Shown here: one piece after another, positions 7,407-14,172 of the stretch | How the letters are laid out: every line of letters begins with the position of its first letter | Position numbering within the stretch: the stretch's first letter is position 1 | Source of the DNA: CALFUK01 sp964450495 | Lineage (GTDB): Bacteria > Bacteroidota > Bacteroidia > Chitinophagales > Saprospiraceae | Reading direction: 5' to 3' | Assembly (NCBI GenBank): GCA_964450495.1 | Contig: CAYVFU010000088.1 | Location: 1-18,426, forward strand | DNA: 18,426 nucleotides | Program-made: the position numbers and the translations under genes | Notes under the pieces: generated by a model | Database searches by the model: none | What the model saw: the letters and a program-made list of their open reading frames with translations, nothing else | What the model was told of the DNA's origin: nothing

Positions 7407-9512
7407 TTATAATTCTATACTTACTGGTATCGCATTGATGACTGATACACCACTTAATTCATCTACCAATTGATCGTCAGCTAAATCATTAAAACTGACT
7501 CCTGCTTTAGCAGATGCTGTATGTAGTCGAATACCTTCTCTGTCATGTCCCCAGCCATGTGGTATACTGATTGTTCCTTTCATAATTTCATCAGATACTT
7601 CTGCTTCTATTTCAACTGCTGTGATTCTAGATCGTATTTTAATATTGTCTCCATTCTTGATATTGTAAGCCTCTGCATCTTCAGGATGGACGAGTGCCGT
7701 ACATGTATTTGGGCCCTTCGTCATGCGCTGTAGATTATGCATCCATGAATTATTACTTCTCAGATTACGTCTGCCAATCAATAAGAACTCATGTTCTTCT
7801 TCATCATGACTGTTGATTAGGTTTTGTACGCCAGTTTCATAAATAGTTGGATAGATATTCAGTTTGCCGTCTGGCGTGATGATTCGCTCTGGTAATTGAG
7901 GTTCTAGTGCTCCAAGGTCTATCCCATGTGGATGCTTTTTCAATTCCTCTAAGCTTAATTTATGTGGACCGAATTGCAACATAAACCCTAGCTTCTGCTC
8001 TAAAGTGAATTCTGGTTTGTCCGATTTTTCTTCCCCAGTTATTTCTAGCCGGTATGCTTCAACTTCTTTTTTAAGTCTACTAAAAATTTCCCAATCATAT
8101 AAGCTGCCTTCAGATTTTTCCACTGCAGGATCACTATAGTTTGCTGTGTTGTGTATTGCTAAATTATGAAATCCAATAGGGTAGTGAGGTGTCTCCAATC
8201 CTGTAGCAGGAGGAAGGATCACATCTGCGTGTCTCGTTGTTTCATTCAAATAAATATCTACAGAAACCATGAAGTCTAGTGACTCAAAAGCTTCATCTAA
8301 TTTACGACCATTGGGCACACTCAGTACTGGATTGCCGCACGAGGTAAACAAAGCTTTTATTTGCCCATCACCTGGTTCTAAAATGTCCTCTGCTAATGTC
8401 GATGATGGTAATTCTCCTCCATACTCTGGAAGGTTACGTACACGACTATGCCACCTGCCAAATCGAACAATAGGGCTTTTTTTCGAACTGACATTGACAG
8501 CTGGATTAGTAAACATGGCTCCGCCTTCCGTATCAAAATTTCCTGTTAGTATATTTAGTGTGTTGATTGCCCAATGGCATAAGCCTCCAAATTTATTGGC
8601 TGAGATTCCAAGTCTGCCGTAAAGTACTGCACGTTTGGCATTGCAAAAATCAGTATAGAATTTACTTAGCCTTTCTTTGGAAATTTTCGTTTTTGCTGCT
8701 GCTAAATCAAGATCGAATGATTCAACTGCTTTTGCAATGGCTTCAATTTTAGTATAGTCAATCGCATCAGCTAAATGTCCCAAGTTTATTTTATCATTTG
8801 CAATTACAAAGTTCAACATACCCATCAATAACCAAATGTCTGTTCCTGGTTTAATGAAGATATGTTCGTCAGCTTTTTCTGAAGTCTCTGTGTAACGTGG
8901 ATCAATGACTATAATGCGTCCTTCTCTTTCTTGGATGTCTCTAATCCTTCCACGGATATCTGGTGCAGTCATCATACTGCCATTAGATACCATAGGATTA
9001 CCTCCAATGATCACCCATAAATCTGTTCGATTTATATCTGGTACAGGGACAAACAGACCGTTCCCAAACATGGTCTCAGCTGCTAAATGATGACCAAGTT
9101 GATCAACTGAAGTCGCAGAGTATCTGTTTTTTGTTTTTATCGATCTGACAAAATCAGGTGAGAATAATGATGTGCCCAAATTATGAACACTCGGGTTTCC
9201 TTGATAAACAGCAACTGCGTCTTTACTGTATTTGATTTGAATATCGACTAATGATCTTGCAGCATGCTTAATGGCTTCATCCCAAGTTGCCTCTATCCAT
9301 TCACCATCTTTTTTAATCAATGGTTTCTTTAGTCTGTCAGGATCTTCGTGTAGGTCTTTAAGTCCGACTGCCTTTGGACAAATGTGCCCTCGACTAAATG
9401 TATCCTTTTCATCACCTCGGATGGAAAGTACGGTATTGTCTTCGACTGTTATCTCCAATCCGCAAATAGCTTCACAGAGATTACATGTTCTATATTTGGT
9501 TTCTACTGCCAT
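7407..9512 (-). CDS. Cytoplasmic molybdopterin-dependent oxidoreductase (DMSO-reductase family) with one [4Fe-4S] cluster
   Basis: A 701-residue single-subunit enzyme of the formate dehydrogenase/nitrate reductase superfamily. The N-terminal Fe4S4 domain has C10-x2-C13-x3-C17-x27-C45 and K47 next to the last Cys. The molybdopterin core includes IGGNPMVSNGSMMTAPDIRG (about 169-188) and VIDPRYTETSEKADEHIFIKPGTD (about 202-225). The C-terminal molybdopterin-binding domain contains GRRNLRSNNSWMHN and PHGWGHDREG. The region expected to hold the metal-ligand residue (about 129-138, NRYSATSVDQ) has no Cys or selenocysteine codon, so Ser, Asp or no protein ligand is possible. There is no twin-arginine signal and no adjacent iron-sulfur or membrane subunit, so it is predicted to be cytoplasmic with an unknown electron partner. 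It lies between crotonase (16-base gap) and carboxyltransferase (no gap). The reaction is unknown; formate dehydrogenase is not supported. Confidence 0.85.
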   Translation of the reverse strand: MAVETKYRTCNLCEAICGLEITVEDNTVLSIRGDEKDTFSRGHICPKAVGLKDLHEDPDRLKKPLIKKDGEWIEATWDEAIKHAARSLVDIQIKYSKDAVAVYQGNPSVHNLGTSLFSPDFVRSIKTKNRYSATSVDQLGHHLAAETMFGNGLFVPVPDINRTDLWVIIGGNPMVSNGSMMTAPDIRGRIRDIQEREGRIIVIDPRYTETSEKADEHIFIKPGTDIWLLMGMLNFVIANDKINLGHLADAIDYTKIEAIAKAVESFDLDLAAAKTKISKERLSKFYTDFCNAKRAVLYGRLGISANKFGGLCHWAINTLNILTGNFDTEGGAMFTNPAVNVSSKKSPIVRFGRWHSRVRNLPEYGGELPSSTLAEDILEPGDGQIKALFTSCGNPVLSVPNGRKLDEAFESLDFMVSVDIYLNETTRHADVILPPATGLETPHYPIGFHNLAIHNTANYSDPAVEKSEGSLYDWEIFSRLKKEVEAYRLEITGEEKSDKPEFTLEQKLGFMLQFGPHKLSLEELKKHPHGIDLGALEPQLPERIITPDGKLNIYPTIYETGVQNLINSHDEEEHEFLLIGRRNLRSNNSWMHNLQRMTKGPNTCTALVHPEDAEAYNIKNGDNIKIRSRITAVEIEAEVSDEIMKGTISIPHGWGHDREGIRLHTASAKAGVSFNDLADDQLVDELSGVSVINAIPVSIEL

Positions 9513-9528
9513 ATTTATTTATCATTAT

Positions 9529-10347
9529 TTATGCCCCAGTCCAATTTGGTTTTCTTTTTTCCCTAAATGCTTTTAATCCTTCTTGGCCGTCTGCACTTGT
9601 TATAGTCTGTTGCAGCATATCATAAAGATAGGCATGTTGAGCGCCTGATGGACGGATATGTCTATAGGCTTTCAGACCATTTCGAATCGCTGCTGGGCTA
9701 TTTAATTTTAATTCTTCACAAATTTCAGTTGTTCTGGTTTCGATTTTATCTGCGGTACAAACTTCTGTCACCAAACCAAAAGTTGCGGCTTCTTCAACTG
9801 GTAAATTATAGCCTCTGATGCACCAGTCGATTACTTTTCGTTCGGGCATTACTTGCAACAAGGCCTGCATGACTTGAAAAGGGTAGAGACCTCTTTTTAC
9901 TTCTGGTAATCCAAATTTGACATCGTCTTGCGCTAGAACAATTGATGCGCCTGCAAGAAAGAAAAACCCACCAGCATACACATCTCCAGTCACCACAGCA
10001 ATAGTAGGTTTATGGACAGTATTGAATAATTCTCCAATTAAGATATTATGAGTTGGTTGAGGAATTGTAGAGTCGTTTTCTTCAATTATTCCAGCCATCG
10101 CCTTTAGATCAGCTCCTGCACAAAACACATTACCTTTCGCCTTAAAGACCACCATCCAAATGTCCGTAGTCTCATAAGCGTATTGCATAGCGAAGGCAAT
10201 TTCATTTACCAATTGAGGATGTAGTGCATTCTTTTTTCTTTCTCTATCCAATGTAAGTGTCAGTACATGGTCAGCTTCTTCTACGACGAGATAAGCAAAA
10301 GTTTGTGATTTGATTGACTCTACTTGTTGTTTCGTGTATATATTCAT
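9529..10347 (-). CDS. Crotonase-fold enoyl-CoA hydratase/isomerase family protein
   Basis: A 272-residue crotonase of normal length. The oxyanion-hole segments are FCAGADLKAM (75-84) and YAGGFFFLAG (124-133). Compared with rat mitochondrial enoyl-CoA hydratase, the second catalytic glutamate is kept as E149 in FGLPEVKRGLYP, but the position of the first (Glu144 of GGGCELA) is F129. That pattern occurs in several crotonases other than the classical hydratase, including isomerases, methylglutaconyl-type hydratases and C-C bond enzymes, so standard beta-oxidation hydration should not be assumed. It is the first enzyme gene of the operon, 25 bases after tetR and 16 bases before the molybdoenzyme gene. 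In a pathway with a carboxylase it would be the natural candidate for hydrating the carboxylated enoyl-CoA, which is inference. Confidence 0.87.
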   Translation of the reverse strand: MNIYTKQQVESIKSQTFAYLVVEEADHVLTLTLDRERKKNALHPQLVNEIAFAMQYAYETTDIWMVVFKAKGNVFCAGADLKAMAGIIEENDSTIPQPTHNILIGELFNTVHKPTIAVVTGDVYAGGFFFLAGASIVLAQDDVKFGLPEVKRGLYPFQVMQALLQVMPERKVIDWCIRGYNLPVEEAATFGLVTEVCTADKIETRTTEICEELKLNSPAAIRNGLKAYRHIRPSGAQHAYLYDMLQQTITSADGQEGLKAFREKRKPNWTGA

Positions 10348-10372
10348 TAGCTATTTTGCTTCACATAATTTA

Positions 10373-11032
10373 TTAGATAGTAATCAAATTTTCTATGTTA
10401 ATGTCGAAAGGTTCTCCCAACTCACTAATATAATCTTGGCCAAAAAACTTTTTAAAATTAGTAAGCCCTTTCTTTGTTAAATGTGGCAGTAGCATACTCC
10501 AAACAACTTTTTCTGCATCTGCGGTTTTCTTTTCTCCGCGAATGACCTGTTGAGGTAACCAAAAGAAAGTAGACATCCAAGTCACCATTGCCAGATGATT
10601 ATACAATCCGGGAAAAGCCTCTTCTTTCATATTGCCCAACTCTATGGAGAAAGCAATGATATTCTTACTATACTCAATTGATTTATTGGTTATTTTTCTA
10701 AAATGATCTCTCACCATTGGATGGGTTAATACATGGTGATCCATGAATATAAAAGCATACTCTTTCTGGTATTGGTAGAAAAGTTGTATTTCATTGTGTA
10801 GGTTTTTGAAAGAAGGTACTTGTAAAGATTCTTGTCTTTTTCTCTCAAGTTTACCCCAAACCTCAGCAGTAATCGCCAAGAGTAGTTGGTCTTTATCTTT
10901 GAAGTGGTAGGTAAGGTTACCTCTGCTCATACTGAGACTATTAGCTATCTCAAATAAACTGACAGCACCAAATCCATTGTTGTTGAATAGTTGGATTGCT
11001 TTTGCAATGATTTTCTCTTTTGTGTTCAACAC
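10373..11032 (-). CDS. TetR/AcrR-family transcriptional regulator
   Basis: A 219-residue one-domain-plus-ligand-pocket regulator. The N-terminal helix-turn-helix is clear: KEKIIAKAIQLFNNNGF, then SLFEIANSLSMSRGNLTYHF (25-44) with the recognition helix ending in the conserved YHF-KDKDQLL. The C-terminal 150 residues are the helical ligand-binding part and are too divergent to predict an effector. The longest frame begins at a GTG (11032); a TTG one codon later (11029) would give the more usual MNTKEK start, so the start is uncertain by one residue. It is the first gene of the operon, and a perfect inverted repeat lies 28 bases upstream, so it probably represses itself and the five downstream enzyme genes until an acyl-CoA or related ligand appears. 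That ligand type is inferred from the neighbours. Confidence 0.87.
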   Translation of the reverse strand: MLNTKEKIIAKAIQLFNNNGFGAVSLFEIANSLSMSRGNLTYHFKDKDQLLLAITAEVWGKLERKRQESLQVPSFKNLHNEIQLFYQYQKEYAFIFMDHHVLTHPMVRDHFRKITNKSIEYSKNIIAFSIELGNMKEEAFPGLYNHLAMVTWMSTFFWLPQQVIRGEKKTADAEKVVWSMLLPHLTKKGLTNFKKFFGQDYISELGEPFDINIENLITI

Positions 11033-11060
11033 ACGCTAAAGTTACAAATAAATAATTAAT

Positions 11061-11076
11061 TAGTCATAAGTGACTA
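11061..11076. promoter_or_regulatory. Candidate TetR operator: perfect inverted repeat TAGTCA-TAAG-TGACTA
   Basis: Two perfect 6-base arms separated by 4 bases form a 16-base palindrome-like site 28 bases before the tetR start codon. Size and symmetry fit a TetR dimer site. On the minus strand a one-mismatch -7 box (TTTATTTG, 11045-11052) lies between the repeat and the gene, so the operator would sit over or just above the -33 region. No other gene start is closer than tetR. Function is inferred from position. Confidence 0.5.
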
Positions 11077-11158
11077 GAGTTATTTGTCTTGAGTCTAGGT
11101 TGTACGTTTGGATACACAAGGAAAATGTCTAAGCTTTAGGAGCACTATCTCTTAAACT

Positions 11159-11189
11159 AAAAAAAGGCACCCAGTTACCTGAATGCCTT
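11159..11189 (-). terminator. Rho-independent terminator of the aquaporin gene
   Basis: On the minus strand AAGGCA and TGCCTT form a 6-base stem, with an inner CAG/CTG stem closing on a GTAA loop, followed directly by a run of six T (TGCCTTTTTTAG). It begins about 27 bases after the aquaporin stop codon. On the plus strand the stem is followed by A, not T, so the terminator works in one direction and insulates the tetR operon from read-through. Confidence 0.75.
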
Positions 11190-11215
11190 AAAAAATAAAT
11201 ATTTCTCTTAAAAGA

Positions 11216-11857
11216 CTAGTCGTCTAAGTGATAGCATACTTTGAACATTATTGCAGCTAAAGCACCACCTAATGAACAAGCAACTGCAAATACCCATATG
11301 TTAGCCCATGAAGTCATTCCTGCTACAGAAACGCCTAAACCAACAGCAGGATTAAATGCACCTCCTGAGATACCTCCAAGGCCATAAGCCATAGCTGTTA
11401 CTGTTAAGCCAATTGCTAAGCCGTAAAATGAATTACCTTCGTTAGATTTAGTTGTAGCTGTATTCAATACAACCCAAACCAATGCAAATGTACCAAGTAA
11501 TTCTGCTACAAATGCAGCAACAACAGAAGCAGCATCGCCGCCAGAACCGAAAGCCGCAGCAGCCTCATGGCTAATGCCTAATACAGATGTAGCAACAAGA
11601 GCAGCAAGAGCCGCACCAGCCAATTGAGCTATAACATAAGGCACAAAATCAGCAGCAGACATAGCTCCTCTGATAAGAACACCTATAGATACAGCAGGGT
11701 TAAAATGACCTCCTGAGATGTGTCCCCCAGCATAAATCATTACCATTAAGGACGCACCAATAGCGAGTCCTGCCATAGCTCCTCCATTAGCAACTGCCAC
11801 TACGACAGTAAGTACTAAGAAGAAAGTACCGATAAATTCAACAATATATTTTCCCAT
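11216..11857 (-). CDS. MIP-family channel (aquaporin/glycerol facilitator type)
   Basis: A 213-residue inner-membrane channel with six helices and two half-helices in the MIP inverted duplication. Each half holds an NPA box: HISGGHFNPAVSIGV (N53) and GISGGAFNPAVGLGV (N169), both with the expected preceding SGG/SGGAF loop. Helix 1 carries the conserved Glu (YIVEFIGTFFLVL) and helix 4 its counterpart (VAELLGTFALVW). In most aquaporins and glycerol facilitators Arg follows the second NPA and forms the ar/R selectivity filter; here that position is Val172. Solute specificity is therefore open (water, small neutral solutes or gases). The ATG at 11857 starts at the conserved helix 1. It is a single-gene unit: a candidate -7 box lies at 12002-12009 and a terminator follows the stop. 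Confidence 0.87.
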   Translation of the reverse strand: MGKYIVEFIGTFFLVLTVVVAVANGGAMAGLAIGASLMVMIYAGGHISGGHFNPAVSIGVLIRGAMSAADFVPYVIAQLAGAALAALVATSVLGISHEAAAAFGSGGDAASVVAAFVAELLGTFALVWVVLNTATTKSNEGNSFYGLAIGLTVTAMAYGLGGISGGAFNPAVGLGVSVAGMTSWANIWVFAVACSLGGALAAIMFKVCYHLDD

Positions 11858-11945
11858 AATGTTAATTAGTTAGTTTTTAAAAAAGCTTTTAAATATATGA
11901 AAATAATCTATATGTAATAGATTTTAATTCAATTAATCACATTTT

Positions 11946-11966
11946 GTCTTAACACCTTCTTAAGAC
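11946..11966. repeat. Perfect inverted repeat in the aquaporin leader (GTCTTAA-7-TTAAGAC)
   Basis: Seven-base perfect arms with a 7-base loop (CACCTTC on the plus strand) lie about 90 bases before the aquaporin start codon, downstream of its candidate promoter. No T-run follows on either strand, so it is not a simple terminator. It could be an RNA hairpin in the leader or a protein-binding site. Confidence 0.5.
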
Positions 11967-12001
11967 GAACTATGGGGGATTCGGTAACAAATTTTTCTCT
12001 A

Positions 12002-12009
12002 CAAATGTA
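12002..12009 (-). promoter_or_regulatory. Candidate Bacteroidota -7 box (TACATTTG) for the aquaporin gene
   Basis: The minus-strand octamer matches TAnnTTTG exactly, about 145 bases before the aquaporin ATG. No TTG-type -33 element is evident at the usual 17-20 base distance, so support rests on the -7 box and position. Confidence 0.35.
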
Positions 12010-12198
12010 AAACTTGAAGTGTATCAGCTTTTTAAGTAAATGATTTCTAAGGATAAAGGCTTTAGCTAAAGAAAGCTATAAAGGATTAAAGTCAGGTTAT
12101 TGTGAATTTAGATCGTGTTTTCACTTTTGTGTCTCCCAACTAAGCATTTAATTCAATCGATAAGGATAATTTTACTTTAAGATCGAATTTGTTTAAGG

Positions 12199-13431
12199 CT
12201 ATTTCTCTATAATACCTTCAAAAATCCAATTGGCAAGAGCTTGCCTGTTTTCTTTAATCAACAAACGAGCATGATCTTCTGTGTTCTTAATGTTTGCTAA
12301 TTCGATATAGACTGCAGTTGGTAATGTATTTCTTAGCATAAACAATCCTCGGTCTTTGACAAATCCTTTGTAGCCTCTGTTTTTTTGGTATTTGTCATAC
12401 TTCTTCTTAAAAGTTTGCTGAAGATTTTCTGCCAATGCTAAGCCACTTTTACTGGGTTTATAATGGTAGAAATAAACATCCTGTCTTTTGTTTTTTGATT
12501 GTGAATCAACATGGATCATAACGGCTTTTTGCTCTTTATAACCCTTTCTTTTATAGGAGAGATAGAGATCATTTATCACTTTGGTTCTATCAGCAAGTCT
12601 GGCCAATTGATTTCGCGCGATGCGGATATTGCCTGAGTATTTTTCGTCATTATCACATTTTAGAATCTTGTCGTCTCTTATCCCATCAGAATCATCCTGC
12701 ACAATTATCTCCACTTGTGCGCCATGTTGCATCAAATTTCTAGCAATTCTTAAGACAACATCATAAGCATATTCATCTTCACATATTCTGGAAGAATAAC
12801 CTTGATAGCTTGTACCAGGATCAGGCCCACCATGACCACTTACCAAATAGAAAACTTGATTTTTTAAACTGTTGTCAACAACTTCTACATGTTTATACTT
12901 CTTGCCAAATAGAGTTTCTGTTCTGTTTTTAGTTACGGATGTTTCCTTTTTTTCTACAATGGGAGCTTTATTGATGACTTCACTTGCTGTGAATTCTTCT
13001 GGAACAATCCCGTCATCAGCACAGTGCAATTCGTTATAAGGCACCCATAAAAGCTTTGATTCTGTATAGTGGGTTTTCCGTATCTCGAGTTCTTTTAGTT
13101 TTTCATTATATGCCTTTATACGAACAGCTTTTTCCCAATTGTCTTCTCCAATTGTTGATCTGATGCTTTTTCCATTGTACTTGTATATGAAAACTGGCAG
13201 AGTATAATGCGCTCCCTCTTTGAGATAATCTGATGAATTTAACTTATTCATCTTGTAAAAGGCCTGTATATTACACGAGTGTTCGGCAAGTTTGTATCTT
13301 CTTAATAAAGAAAATACACCATCGCCAGCTATTGCTTCAACTTGATAATTAGATATAGGTTTATCACTCAGATCTATAGGAGAGTGTAAAACAAGAAGTA
13401 AGTTTGCAAGAATGAAAAGACTTGAAACCAT
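12199..13431 (-). CDS. Exported N-acetylmuramoyl-L-alanine amidase (Amidase_3) with N-terminal LysM-like region
   Basis: A 410-residue protein with a short hydrophobic N-terminus (SSLFILANLLLVL) that should direct export. Residues about 28-82 read like an LysM module (YQVEAIAGDGVFSLLRRYKL, then a CN.. segment and LKEGAHYTLPVF). A charged linker leads to a zinc-dependent Amidase_3 domain at about 190-410. H200 in VSGHGGPDPG is the first zinc ligand, E218 or E220 in ICEDEYAYDVV the second, H307 in MIHVDSQ the third, and E377 in YIELANIKN the catalytic Glu. It would cleave the amide bond between MurNAc and the stem peptide in the periplasm during division or cell-wall turnover. Members usually have N or A after the HxN motif; here it is HVDSQ, a small variation. 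The gene is divergent from ccmB with 81 bases between them. Confidence 0.82.
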   Translation of the reverse strand: MVSSLFILANLLLVLHSPIDLSDKPISNYQVEAIAGDGVFSLLRRYKLAEHSCNIQAFYKMNKLNSSDYLKEGAHYTLPVFIYKYNGKSIRSTIGEDNWEKAVRIKAYNEKLKELEIRKTHYTESKLLWVPYNELHCADDGIVPEEFTASEVINKAPIVEKKETSVTKNRTETLFGKKYKHVEVVDNSLKNQVFYLVSGHGGPDPGTSYQGYSSRICEDEYAYDVVLRIARNLMQHGAQVEIIVQDDSDGIRDDKILKCDNDEKYSGNIRIARNQLARLADRTKVINDLYLSYKRKGYKEQKAVMIHVDSQSKNKRQDVYFYHYKPSKSGLALAENLQQTFKKKYDKYQKNRGYKGFVKDRGLFMLRNTLPTAVYIELANIKNTEDHARLLIKENRQALANWIFEGIIEK

Positions 13432-13451
13432 GTTAAATCGATTTTGGTCTT

Positions 13452-13459
13452 CAAATATA
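13452..13459 (-). promoter_or_regulatory. Candidate Bacteroidota -7 box (TATATTTG) for the amidase gene
   Basis: Minus-strand exact match to TAnnTTTG, 20 bases before the amidase ATG, in a very A+T-rich divergent spacer shared with ccmB. The -33 element is not clear. Confidence 0.4.
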
Positions 13460-13512
13460 CATTAAAAAATATTATAATATATAATACTATTAAAACCAAT
13501 TAGTTAAAATTA

Positions 13513-14172
13513 TTGAATCCAGCAAAGCAAATATTACATCTCCTTCAACATCAATTCAAATTAGAAAGTAAAAGTCCTCATGTCATAGCGGCTAATGTAT
13601 TATACGTTGTTACCATCATCTTTATTATTTATCGGATATTCAATCAAATTTCACCTCCTGCTTGGGTGGCTGTCTTTTGGATCGTGTTTATGTTTACGAC
13701 GATCAATGTGACAATACATAGTTATTCTAAAGAACAAGGGAAGTCAATTTTATTTTATTATTCTATTATGCATCCATTGTCTTTATACATCTCTAGGACC
13801 ATTTTTAATTTTATTGTCATCTGCATTTCGACTCTTGTGGTGTACCTGTTCATGACATTATTTTTAGAAAGTCCTGTTTCTGAACACAGTATGCTTCTTA
13901 CTACAGTTGCGCTTTCTAGTCTTGCTGTTTCTATCATATTCAGTTTTACATCTGCAATAGCAGTACACACGCAAATAAAGCACACTATGATGACCTTGTT
14001 AAGCCTCCCACTTATTATACCGGTTCTTCTCATAGCTGTCAAATTGAGTCTGGTATCCGTAGGTGCCTTGATAGATGATGGAAGTGAAACAGACTACAAT
14101 ATTTTAATTGGGATAAACCTTATAATGTTGGGAATTGGCAGTTTTTTATTCCCATATTTGTGGCGATCATAA
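13513..14172 (+). CDS. ccmB: Heme exporter protein B, ABC-transporter membrane subunit (CcmB)
   Basis: A 219-residue inner-membrane protein with about six helices (near 26-42, 50-66, 95-117, 128-150, 162-180, 196-216). The segment TLLSLPLIIPVLLIAVK (161-177) is the conserved CcmB motif, and the length matches the family. With CcmA (ATPase, not in this window) and CcmC it forms the complex that drives heme transfer to CcmE in system I cytochrome c maturation. The frame has only a TTG (13513) at its beginning, with a stop four codons upstream (TAG at 13501-13503), so the start is an unusual codon, but the N-terminal sequence LESKSPH fits the family. It is directly followed by ccmC with no intervening base between stop and ATG. 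Confidence 0.87.
   Translation: MNPAKQILHLLQHQFKLESKSPHVIAANVLYVVTIIFIIYRIFNQISPPAWVAVFWIVFMFTTINVTIHSYSKEQGKSILFYYSIMHPLSLYISRTIFNFIVICISTLVVYLFMTLFLESPVSEHSMLLTTVALSSLAVSIIFSFTSAIAVHTQIKHTMMTLLSLPLIIPVLLIAVKLSLVSVGALIDDGSETDYNILIGINLIMLGIGSFLFPYLWRS

Larger units (their letters stand above)
11858..12198. other. 341-base intergenic region: aquaporin leader and promoter, no gene
   Basis: No coding signal is seen on either strand. For the aquaporin gene (minus strand) it holds a perfect TAnnTTTG -7 box at 12002-12009, giving a leader of roughly 135-140 bases. Within that leader is a perfect 7-base inverted repeat, GTCTTAA (11946-11952) and TTAAGAC (11960-11966), with a 7-base spacer and no following T-run. 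Upstream of the promoter lies a perfect 12-base palindrome, CTTTAGCTAAAG (12060-12071). The end next to the amidase stop shows no convincing terminator. Confidence 0.6.

Noticed and set aside
7407..9512. Selenoprotein formate dehydrogenase with an in-frame UGA
   Set aside because: The frame is continuous without an internal TGA, and the ligand region has neither Cys nor Sec.
3289..11032. A straightforward citronellol/geraniol (Atu) cluster
   Set aside because: No biotin-carboxylase (AtuF-like) or AtuA/AtuH-like gene is present, and the molybdoenzyme and SCP2 domain are foreign to that cluster; only a partial analogy holds.
13758..14042. Minus-strand open frame of 94 codons within ccmB
   Set aside because: Its translation shows no recognisable features, and the opposite strand encodes the conserved CcmB membrane protein.
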